The position numbers and the translations under genes were made by a program. The notes below the pieces were generated by a model. It saw only the letters and a list, made by a program, of their open reading frames with translations. It searched no databases and was not told where the DNA came from. Positions 1 to 6,557 of a stretch of DNA of 22,591 nucleotides are shown here, piece by piece. Origin of the DNA: UBA9715 sp045614225 (GTDB lineage Bacteria > Actinomycetota > Coriobacteriia > Coriobacteriales > Eggerthellaceae); the NCBI GenBank assembly GCA_045614225.1, contig JAZLCO010000103.1:1-22591 (forward strand), in the 5' to 3' direction. Each line of letters begins with the position of its first letter. Positions within the stretch are counted from its first letter, which is position 1.

Positions 1-1
1 C

Positions 2-778
2 GCCACGTGGGACGAGGCTGCGGGCACCTGGGCGCTCGCCAAGCGCGAGGAGCCCGTGAAGGCCGACATCGCGGACGCCGAGGTGACGGGGGTCGTCGAC
101 AAGTCCTACAACGGCAAGCCCCAGTACCAGGCGAACCTCAAGGTGACGTACAAGGGCGTCGAGCTCGTCAAGGGCACCGACTACTCGGTCAAGACGACCG
201 ACAACGTGGACGCCGGCGAGGCCACCGTGACCATCACCGGCAAGGGCGCCTACGAGGGCACGAAGGCCGTGACCTTCAAGGTCAGGAGGGCCTCAGTCGC
301 CTTCGCGGCCGTGGACGGCCTGGCCGACAAGTCCTACACCGGCAAGCCGCAGTACCAGGCGGGCCTGAAGGTCGCTTACAACGGCATGGAGCTCGTCAAG
401 GGCACGGACTACTCGGTCAAGACCACGGACAACGTGGACGCGGGAACCGCGACCGTGACCATCACCGGCAAGGGCAACTACGGCGGGACCCAGGAGGTCA
501 CCTTCAAGATCAGGAGGGCCTCGGTCGCCTTCGCCAAGGTGACGGGCGTCAAGAGCCCCGTGACCTACGCGGGCGCGAAGGTCTGGCAGCCCGACCTCGT
601 CGTGACGCAGAACGGCGGCACGCTCGTGAAGGGCGCCGACTACTCGGTCAAGCACGAGAACAACGACAAGCCCGGCACGGCCACCGTGACGATCACCGGC
701 AAGGGCAACTACGGCGGGTCCCAGACGGTCGAGTTCGAGATCGTCGGGTCCAAGCTCGCCGCGGCCAAGATGGGCTAG
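2..778 (+). CDS. C-terminal part of a large secreted protein with tandem Ig-like (MBG/YDG-type) modules; 5' truncated by window
   Basis: The frame is open from the first complete codon at base 2 to a TAG at 776-778, so only the last 258 residues are present and the true start lies outside the window. The visible part is three tandem modules with the pattern Y-x-G-K-x-x-Y/W-Q-x-x-L, then L-V-K-G-x-DYSVK, N-x-D, TATVTITGKGxY-x-G and a closing F-K/E-I/V strand. This is the bacterial Ig-like MBG/YDG type, common as stalk repeats in surface proteins of Firmicutes and Coriobacteriia. The last residues are a short Lys/Ala/Gly tail with no LPXTG motif, membrane helix, SLH or dockerin domain, so anchoring must lie upstream or the protein is released. 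Modules of the same family recur in the protein at the right edge of the window. Function beyond a structural or adhesive stalk cannot be read. Confidence 0.85.
   Translation, partial: ATWDEAAGTWALAKREEPVKADIADAEVTGVVDKSYNGKPQYQANLKVTYKGVELVKGTDYSVKTTDNVDAGEATVTITGKGAYEGTKAVTFKVRRASVAFAAVDGLADKSYTGKPQYQAGLKVAYNGMELVKGTDYSVKTTDNVDAGTATVTITGKGNYGGTQEVTFKIRRASVAFAKVTGVKSPVTYAGAKVWQPDLVVTQNGGTLVKGADYSVKHENNDKPGTATVTITGKGNYGGSQTVEFEIVGSKLAAAKMG
83..757 (+). repeat. Three tandem 228-231-bp coding repeats (Ig-like modules)
   Basis: Units begin near 83, 311 and 539. The Leu codon of the LVKG motif falls at 164, 392 and 623, a spacing of 228 and 231 bp. Units 1 and 2 are nearly identical at DNA level around the DYSVKTTDNVDAG segment (about 161-213 and 389-441), while unit 3 has diverged. 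The pattern points to recent duplication or homogenisation of the first two units. Confidence 0.85.
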
Positions 779-783
779 CGGCA

Positions 784-808
784 CCGCGGCCATGCGGGCG
801 CGCCGCGG
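784..808. terminator. GC-rich hairpin just after the left gene
   Basis: A 7-bp perfect stem (784-790 with 802-808, CCGCGGC/GCCGCGG) with an 11-nt loop lies 6 bp after the stop codon at 778. No U tract follows. It may help to terminate the left gene, but GC-rich DNA forms such stems by chance fairly often. Confidence 0.35.
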
Positions 809-834
809 CCCTCGAAGCGCCCGCCCTTTCGTCC

Positions 835-860
835 GGCCCCCGGCGCATGCGCCGGGGGCC
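835..860. terminator. Perfect 26-bp palindrome between convergent genes, probable bidirectional terminator
   Basis: Bases 835-847 are the exact reverse complement of 848-860. In RNA this gives an 11-bp stem of almost only G-C pairs with a CATG tetraloop. It sits between the stop of the left gene (778) and the stop of the convergent minus-strand gene (888), the usual place for a shared terminator. There is no clear T run on either side, so it is not a textbook intrinsic terminator. Confidence 0.6.
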
Positions 861-887
861 TACCCTTGCGGGAGACCCGTTCCCTGT

Positions 888-1637
888 TCAGCCTGCATAA
901 ACCGCTTTGTTCAGGCTAGCGGCGTCGGCGCAGAAAACGAAATCGGTCACATGCGCGTCTTCGAGCTGCCGGGCGATGGATTCGCCGTGCGGGCAGAGCG
1001 CCAGCACGCGCAGCTTCAGGTCGCGAGACTCGCAGAACTGCCCGACGTCGTGCAGGAATCCAGAATCAACGAGGTATCCCGTGGGGGCGGGTGCAGACGG
1101 CCAGGACGAGCTTTCGAGAGCTCCTGCTGCCTTGGCCCTCTTCGCCCTCATGAAGCGGGCCGACCAGAGCGGGAAGTGCAGCAGGGGCAGCTCCTGCTGC
1201 CTGTCGGTGAGCCCGCCGCCCTCCGCGCGGAACACCAGCTCGTGGACAACCTTGGCGTCGATGGGCGAGATGGCGTCTTTCGGGACCTTTTCTGATGGGT
1301 CGACAACCAGCAGCACCGTGCCACCCTCTGTCAGATGGCCGAAGTAGCACCGCAGGATGCCGTACTGCGCCTTCTGCGAGCACTCGAAGAAGGCGAGCGG
1401 GTACACCCCGTCGTCCTCGTCGGCGGGTTTCAGGTACTCCCAGGCCTTCGTGGACCCGAGGACCAGCGCCCGCCGGTCCCTCCATCCCAGGTCCTGGAAG
1501 AAGCTCGGCGGCTGCTCGCTGTCAATTGCATCGCGGATCTGCCCGTTGGCTTTCTTCGCGGCCTTCTTCGCCAATTTTGCGGCAACGACGCCAACGGCGA
1601 TGCCGGCCCCAGTTCCCAATAGCATTCTCTTCTTCAT
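888..1637 (-). CDS. Unrecognised protein with an N-terminal membrane segment, last gene of the wall-polymer operon
   Basis: 249 residues from the ATG at 1637, preceded by a GGTGA Shine-Dalgarno-like element 3 nt upstream. The frame stays open further upstream, but that region overlaps the preceding gene, so I prefer this ATG. Residues 6-25 form a short Gly/Ala/Val-rich hydrophobic segment (LLGTGAGIAVGVVAAKLA), followed by a Lys-rich stretch, consistent with a membrane anchor and a cytoplasmic body. The body contains RRALVLGSTKAWEYL, then a hydrophobic GGTVLLVVDP strand and an acidic middle, suggesting an alpha/beta fold. I do not recognise a family or catalytic motif. It starts 19 bp after the aldo/keto reductase and shares that operon, so a role in making, modifying or exporting the same surface polymer is the best guess, made from context only. 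Confidence 0.75.
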   Translation of the reverse strand: MKKRMLLGTGAGIAVGVVAAKLAKKAAKKANGQIRDAIDSEQPPSFFQDLGWRDRRALVLGSTKAWEYLKPADEDDGVYPLAFFECSQKAQYGILRCYFGHLTEGGTVLLVVDPSEKVPKDAISPIDAKVVHELVFRAEGGGLTDRQQELPLLHFPLWSARFMRAKRAKAAGALESSSWPSAPAPTGYLVDSGFLHDVGQFCESRDLKLRVLALCPHGESIARQLEDAHVTDFVFCADAASLNKAVYAG

Positions 1638-1656
1638 AGTCACCCAATCCGTCCCA

Positions 1657-2511
1657 TTACCAACCCGGGCAGCAACGCGACTCGAGGAACATCTTGAGGC
1701 CGCGGTCCATCCCCGCAATCTTCGCCATGTCCTCGTCGTCGAGCCCGAACGAGAACACGTCGAGGTTCTCCGCGATGCGGTACGCCTTGTCCGTCTTGAC
1801 GACGGGGACGAGCCCCCGCTCGACGTGCCAGCGGAGGACGGTCTGGACTACCGAGCGGCCGTGCTTGTCGGCGATTTCCGCGAGCGCAGGGGATTTGGCC
1901 ACGTCGGGGTGCATGCGCGCCAGCGGGCTGTACGATTGAACCGTGATGCCCTTGGACTTGGCGTACGCGACCGTGTCCTCGTCGGCGTTCAGGGGGTTGA
2001 TCTCGTTCTGCACGATATGCGGCACCGTGTTGCCCGCCGCCTCGAGCAGGTCGAGGTGGCGGCGCTTGACGTTGCAGACGCCGATCGCGCGCACGTAGCC
2101 CTCCTCGTAGAGCCCCTCGAGGCAGCGCCACGTCTCGGCCAGGTAGTCGGGGTAGGGCCAGTGGATCAGCAACGCGTCCAGGTAGTCGACCTTCAGGGCC
2201 TCCATGCCGTCCTCGACGAACGGCCGCACGTCGCCCTTCCCGTCGATCATCTGCCATGCGTCGATCTTCGTTTGGACGAACAGGTCCTCGCGCTCGAGTC
2301 CGTTGAACGACTGCAGGCACTTCTCGACCGAATCGCCCAGCATGCCCTCCGTCTTGTAGCTGGGGGAGGTGTCGAAACCCCGGCCGCCGAGCATGACGGA
2401 TTGCTTCACGAGCTGTTGCATCGCGTTCGCGCTCTTCACCTGGAAGGAGCCGATCATGAGGCGGGGCATGCATACCCCGTTCGCCAATTTGATTTGCGGT
2501 ATCTCGCTCAT
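1657..2511 (-). CDS. Aldo/keto reductase
   Basis: 284 residues, the usual length of a single-domain aldo/keto reductase (NAD(P)H-dependent carbonyl reduction on a TIM barrel). The full catalytic tetrad is visible: Asp47 and Tyr52 in GFDTSPSY, Lys82 in VQTKID, and His117 in LLIHWP. The family signatures for the loop after the fourth strand (IGVCNV) and the late nucleotide-binding segment (VPVVKTDKAYRIAEN) are also present. Its ATG at 2511 overlaps the TGA of the MenD-like gene by 4 bp (ATGA), so the two are probably translationally coupled and act in sequence. By inference, it could reduce an aldehyde or hydroxyketone made by the ThDP enzyme into a polyol or sugar-like substituent for the surface polymer. 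The natural substrate cannot be read from the sequence. Confidence 0.92.
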   Translation of the reverse strand: MSEIPQIKLANGVCMPRLMIGSFQVKSANAMQQLVKQSVMLGGRGFDTSPSYKTEGMLGDSVEKCLQSFNGLEREDLFVQTKIDAWQMIDGKGDVRPFVEDGMEALKVDYLDALLIHWPYPDYLAETWRCLEGLYEEGYVRAIGVCNVKRRHLDLLEAAGNTVPHIVQNEINPLNADEDTVAYAKSKGITVQSYSPLARMHPDVAKSPALAEIADKHGRSVVQTVLRWHVERGLVPVVKTDKAYRIAENLDVFSFGLDDEDMAKIAGMDRGLKMFLESRCCPGW

Positions 2512-4277
2512 TGCCCTTGCCTGTCACTCAGAAACTCGGAGAAAGACCTCTTCGCGACCTCGAAGGTTCCGTGTTCGGTCGCTGGGGCGGAGACGGCCGG
2601 CCTTGCGGGGCCCTGTGCCTTCCTGCACTGGTCGTAGTAGTCCCTCAGCACCTTCGCGTCCAGCTCCTTGTCGGAGAGCACCTCAAACACCACGGCGGTG
2701 TCGGAGGGCTCGAGGAACTTCTTGAGGCCCGTTTCGAACGAGGACTTGCTGTTCGCCCTGATGTACTTGAACCCGCGGGACTTCACCCATCCCTCGACGC
2801 TCGTCGAGTGGCCGGCCGCGATGTGGACGTCGATGGTCGGCACCTTCTCCTTGCCGCCCAGGAAGTAGACGAACTCGGCACCGCCCTCGTTGTTGATGAC
2901 CATGATGCGCACGTTGCTTCCCACCGAGCGCATCTGGAGCGCGTTCATGTCGTAGAAGAAGCTCAGATCGCCGAGCAGGAGGAAGGCCGGCCCTTCGGTG
3001 ATTGCCGCCTGCCCTAGGAAGGTCGACATCGACCCGTCGATCCCGTAGGCGCCCACGTTGCAGTACGCCGTGATGGACGGGTCGATCGCGTTCTGCTGCA
3101 TGATGCGCGTGGCGTTGAGGATGCCCGTGTGCAGTATCGCGCCGGGCGGGATCGCCGACGCGAGGCGCCCGATGGCGTAGGAGTTGCTGAAGACGGGGTC
3201 GTTTTCGGGGAGTTTGCGCGCGAACACGTCCCACATGTTGCGGTACACGAGGGAGTTCTCGGACTCGCCCAGCTCGGCCATCTGCGCGAAGAACTCAGCC
3301 GGCGAGCACTCGAAGATCTTCGTCAGGCTCTTGACCGTATCGCAGATCTCGCCCGAATCCGTGACGAGCCAGTGCTCGAACTTGCCGCAACGTCCGCGGA
3401 GCAGGTCCTTGAAGCGCGTGACGTAGTTGCCGCCGTACGTGATGACGATGTCGGGAAGGAACCGGTCGAAGCCGTCGACGGTGATCACCTGTGCGGGCAG
3501 GAAGAGGTTGCTCGCGTTCTTCGCGCGGACGTTCGAGATGTGCTCGCATGCGATCACGCAGTTGTACTTCTCGAAGAAGGCGTCGAGCGCCGCGTCGATG
3601 TTAGGGTCGGGCACGTGCTCGCCGCAGATCACCATGATGCGCTTCGCGCGCGAAAGCGCGTTCGAGCACTTCTTCCACGCATCTCGGTCGTGGCCGTAGC
3701 TGTAGCGCCTGATCGCGCGGACAGGGGGGAGGGGCTTCTCCTCGAACTTGGTGAGGTTCGAGAACACCGGGTAGTTGATCTGCACCGGGCCCGCGCCGTG
3801 GTGGTCGAGTTCGAGCAGCGCCTCGTTGATGAGCCTCTGGCAGTACCACTCGTCTTCCTTGTCCTTGACCACGGGCAGGTTGACGCAGCGGCGGCACACG
3901 TTGCCGTACATGTTGACCTGGTCGATCTGCTGGTTTTCCATCTGCCCGACGTAGTGCGGGTTGCGGTCGGCGGTGAGGAGCAGCAGCGGGATGCGGAGGT
4001 GGTACGCCTCGGTCACGGCCGGAAGGTAGTTGCTCGCCGCGACCGACGAGGTGCACGAGACGGCCACGGGTTTGCCGAGCTGTTGCGCTATGCCCATCGC
4101 GAAGTATGCCGCGGACCTTTCGTCGACCACCGAGTAGCACGTGAAATACGGGTCGAGTTCGACGGTGTGAACGAACGGGATGTTGCGCGCGCCGGGCGAG
4201 AGCACCAGGTGCGTGATGCCGTGCTCCTTGAGCAGCGCGACGAGGAACTGGACGTTTTTGGAAACGGTTATCGTCAT
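2508..4277 (-). CDS. MenD-like thiamine-diphosphate-dependent enzyme in a polysaccharide operon
   Basis: 589 residues from the ATG at 4277, with GGGGG about 6 nt upstream; an in-frame TTG 12 bp earlier is a less likely start. The whole length follows the MenD (SEPHCHC synthase) plan. It has an N-terminal SPGAR motif with Arg31, catalytic Glu53 in VDERSAAYFAMG, LLLLTADRNP, ENQQIDQ, a central domain, and a C-terminal ThDP/Mg site GDLSFFYD (Gly436-Asp437) followed 25 residues on by INNEGG. One substrate-site position differs: the family's NRG-x-x-GIDG motif reads N-V408-GAYGIDG, so an Arg that in MenD contacts substrate is Val. No menaquinone gene is nearby; glycosyltransferase and pyruvyl transferase genes lie upstream and a reductase is coupled downstream. 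I infer a ThDP lyase/ligase or decarboxylase making a surface-polymer precursor. A true MenD role cannot be excluded. Confidence 0.85.
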   Translation of the reverse strand: MTITVSKNVQFLVALLKEHGITHLVLSPGARNIPFVHTVELDPYFTCYSVVDERSAAYFAMGIAQQLGKPVAVSCTSSVAASNYLPAVTEAYHLRIPLLLLTADRNPHYVGQMENQQIDQVNMYGNVCRRCVNLPVVKDKEDEWYCQRLINEALLELDHHGAGPVQINYPVFSNLTKFEEKPLPPVRAIRRYSYGHDRDAWKKCSNALSRAKRIMVICGEHVPDPNIDAALDAFFEKYNCVIACEHISNVRAKNASNLFLPAQVITVDGFDRFLPDIVITYGGNYVTRFKDLLRGRCGKFEHWLVTDSGEICDTVKSLTKIFECSPAEFFAQMAELGESENSLVYRNMWDVFARKLPENDPVFSNSYAIGRLASAIPPGAILHTGILNATRIMQQNAIDPSITAYCNVGAYGIDGSMSTFLGQAAITEGPAFLLLGDLSFFYDMNALQMRSVGSNVRIMVINNEGGAEFVYFLGGKEKVPTIDVHIAAGHSTSVEGWVKSRGFKYIRANSKSSFETGLKKFLEPSDTAVVFEVLSDKELDAKVLRDYYDQCRKAQGPARPAVSAPATEHGTFEVAKRSFSEFLSDRQGQ

Positions 4278-4290
4278 GGATGCCCCCAAC

Positions 4291-5409
4291 CTATCCGCAG
4301 ATCTCTGCGAGATACTGCATGGAATCCCTGCGGCGCTCGTCGAGGTAGGCGCGCGAATGGGACCAATCTATGTCCGCCAAGGCTTCGTCGACGATCGAGA
4401 CCGACTCCAGGTTGCTCTTCTCGAGCACCCGGGAGGTGAGGCCGCAGTCGTGCAGCAACCGCCAGATGCGGTTGTTGAAGCCGCCGCCCGTGTCGACTTC
4501 CGACAGGAACTTCGAGCCGAACACCACCGAGAGCACCGTCCCGTGGAACGAGTTCGTGATGACGCAATCCGCGTCGCGGATGTAGCGTAGCCAGTCGTAG
4601 GGGGACGAGTCGTGCAGCAGGATGGCGCCGTCCTCGTCGACGGGCCTCGCGTCCTTGATGCGGTTGTGCAGATAGACAACTTCCAGCCCCGTCTCCTCCG
4701 AGAGGGCCTTCGCCTGCGACAAGCCGGATTTGAACGGATGCACGGAGTAGAGGAAAACGTAGGGTTTCTCGCGGATGCGCTCTTCGGGCAGCAGTGCGTT
4801 CCACGCTTCGGCGTCCAGTAGCAGCGTGGGGTCGACATCGACGCGGATCGGCGCATCGGTCAGGGCGTCCATCTGCCCCACCGACGAGGACTCGCGCACG
4901 GAGACGCACTCGAAGCGGTTGAGCAGATTGACGAATTCGCGGTCCTCTTCGGCGTCGAATACGTAGTCGCCCAGGCTCGCCGCGTATGAATAGCGCTCGA
5001 CTCCGTCCGGGACGAAATCGCAGAAGTAAGCCGGGTCGCGGTCGAAGATCTTGGGGTTGAACACCTGGTCGCTTCCCGTGATGACCGCATCGTATTTCGA
5101 GGCGACTTGCGTGATGTCTTCGCGTGTGCAAGGCTCGGACAGTGTGAGCTCGTTCGCAGCGAAGGCGCGGAAGCGGTCCGCCTTGATCTGCCTGAGCGGG
5201 ACGGTTGGCGCCCATTGCCGCACTCCCGAGGCGCTCTTCCTCAGGCCCCAGGTCAAGCGGTAGGACTCCTCGATGTGTTCGTTGCGATAGTCGATGAGCT
5301 CCGGCTCGGCGCCGAGGCCCTTCAGGGCTGCCCACAGTCCGTACGACTGCATGACAGCGCCGTAGTTGATGGCCCGGTGAAACGTGATGATTCCGATTCT
5401 CTTTGGCAT
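4291..5409 (-). CDS. Polysaccharide pyruvyl transferase family protein
   Basis: 372 residues from ATG 5409, with AGGG about 8 nt upstream inside the end of the previous gene. Family landmarks are an N-terminal Rossmann-like start with NYGAVMQSYGL, VITGSDQVFNP, a YSYAASLGDY strand, VDPTLLLDAEAWN, and the C-terminal CVITNSFHGTVLSVVFG containing His289. Members of this family (CsaB, WcfO, ExoV and others) transfer pyruvate from phosphoenolpyruvate to a sugar as an acidic ketal, in the cytoplasm on a lipid-linked polymer precursor. Only 4 bp separate it from the glycosyltransferase before it and 13 bp from the MenD-like gene after it. In some Gram-positives such pyruvylation creates the ligand for SLH-domain proteins, but no SLH domain is seen in this window. 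Confidence 0.9.
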   Translation of the reverse strand: MPKRIGIITFHRAINYGAVMQSYGLWAALKGLGAEPELIDYRNEHIEESYRLTWGLRKSASGVRQWAPTVPLRQIKADRFRAFAANELTLSEPCTREDITQVASKYDAVITGSDQVFNPKIFDRDPAYFCDFVPDGVERYSYAASLGDYVFDAEEDREFVNLLNRFECVSVRESSSVGQMDALTDAPIRVDVDPTLLLDAEAWNALLPEERIREKPYVFLYSVHPFKSGLSQAKALSEETGLEVVYLHNRIKDARPVDEDGAILLHDSSPYDWLRYIRDADCVITNSFHGTVLSVVFGSKFLSEVDTGGGFNNRIWRLLHDCGLTSRVLEKSNLESVSIVDEALADIDWSHSRAYLDERRRDSMQYLAEICG

Positions 5410-5413
5410 CTCG

Positions 5414-6547
5414 CTAACCCTGCCTTAGCTTCTTGATGACCTGCTTGGTGGCTTCGCCGGCCTTGGTTTCCTTGAACTTGGCGGCGGTGTCGGTCTTCAG
5501 GGCTTGCTTGGCCACCTTGACCGCCTTCCCCCTGCATTTCACAAACAACTTGACGCTCTTGTGAGACAGATCCGCCTGCTGTTTCTTGAACTTGGGGAAA
5601 ATGTCCTGCAAGATGGCTAGGTCCTTCACGAGCTGTTCGGGCATATCCCCGTCGCCTATTTCTTGGATGTTGGCGAACATCTTCGATGCGCCAACCTGGT
5701 CTCCCCGTTTGGCGGCCTGTTTGAAGCTTTGCGTGAAGAAGTTCACGCAGCTTCTCTTGTGCACCTCGTAGAGCTCCTCATAGCCCTCTTCCTTGAGCCA
5801 CTCGAGCGCGGCCATGTGGATTTCTTGAGACTTGAGCCATGACGAGACCCTCCGGCTCTCCGCCTTCGTGACGCTCTCGTTGTTCAGCACGTAATGGTAG
5901 TAGGCAGTGCTGTCGAAGACTCCCCGTCTCGCCCGAGGCACCACGTCTAGCAGCCACACGAAGTCTTCCGCCACGTCGATGGACTCGTCGAAGAGCAGCG
6001 GGGCTTCGGCATTGAAAAGGAGCTCGCGTTTGAACAGCTTGTTCCAGATGTAATTCGAATAGCTCCTGTTGTCCTCGGCCGGGCCGACCTGCAGCAGCAT
6101 GTCGTGCATCAGGTCGTAGGTGCCGCCCACGCCGTTGCGCCCGTTTATCGATTGGTAAGCTGGCTTCTTTGCGTCGAACACCCAGCCGAAGTAGGCGATA
6201 TCGGCATTACTGTGCTGGATTTGAGGGACGATCAGCGCGTACAGGTCCTGTTCGATCCAGTCGTCGGAATCGACGAAGTGGATCCAGTCGCCCCTGCAAG
6301 CGAGCAAGCCTGCGTTGCGGGCTGCGGAAGGGCCGCCGTTTTCCTTGTGGATTACCGTGACGCGGTCGTCCCACGACTGGATGACGTCGCATAGCTCGGG
6401 CGTGCAGTCGTCGGACCCGTCTTCGACGATTATCAGCTCAAGGTTTCCATAACGTTGGTTGAGGATCGATGTGGCGCATTGGATTATGTGTGACTCGTCG
6501 TTGTATACGGGGACGATAACGCTTATCAAGTACTGTTCGGATTGCAT
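5414..6547 (-). CDS. Family 2 glycosyltransferase (GT-A fold) with basic C-terminal tail
   Basis: 377 residues from the ATG at 6547, preceded by GGGGG at suitable spacing; an in-frame TTG at 6568 would overlap the upstream gene and is less likely. The N-terminal 110 residues are a classic GT2 domain: ISVIVPVYNDESHI at 8-21, LELIIVEDGSDD, NGGPSAARNAGL, and the metal/nucleotide-sugar motif FVDSDDW with Asp93-Asp96. The middle carries the acceptor-side NYIWNKLFKRELL segment and an EDFVW motif typical of capsule and teichoic-acid glycosyltransferases. The last 60 residues are rich in Lys (FPKFKKQQ, VIKKLRQG) and probably sit on the inner face of the membrane. The sugar donor and acceptor cannot be predicted. 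It starts 10 bp after the TagF-GT2 fusion. Confidence 0.9.
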   Translation of the reverse strand: MQSEQYLISVIVPVYNDESHIIQCATSILNQRYGNLELIIVEDGSDDCTPELCDVIQSWDDRVTVIHKENGGPSAARNAGLLACRGDWIHFVDSDDWIEQDLYALIVPQIQHSNADIAYFGWVFDAKKPAYQSINGRNGVGGTYDLMHDMLLQVGPAEDNRSYSNYIWNKLFKRELLFNAEAPLLFDESIDVAEDFVWLLDVVPRARRGVFDSTAYYHYVLNNESVTKAESRRVSSWLKSQEIHMAALEWLKEEGYEELYEVHKRSCVNFFTQSFKQAAKRGDQVGASKMFANIQEIGDGDMPEQLVKDLAILQDIFPKFKKQQADLSHKSVKLFVKCRGKAVKVAKQALKTDTAAKFKETKAGEATKQVIKKLRQG

Positions 6548-6557
6548 GGAACCCCCA

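Noticed and set aside
1357..2637. Long plus-strand frame (426 codons) opposite the aldo/keto reductase
   Set aside because: It is antisense to genes with clear catalytic motifs; its composition is Arg/Val/His/Asp-rich shadow sequence without any domain or RBS.
2508..4277. Straightforward annotation as menaquinone biosynthesis MenD
   Set aside because: No other men gene is nearby, the context is polysaccharide synthesis, and a substrate-site Arg is Val; kept as MenD-like only.
3129..4439. Long plus-strand frame (436 codons) opposite the MenD-like gene
   Set aside because: Shadow of a GC-rich gene; the opposite strand has the complete ThDP-enzyme motifs and tight operon spacing.
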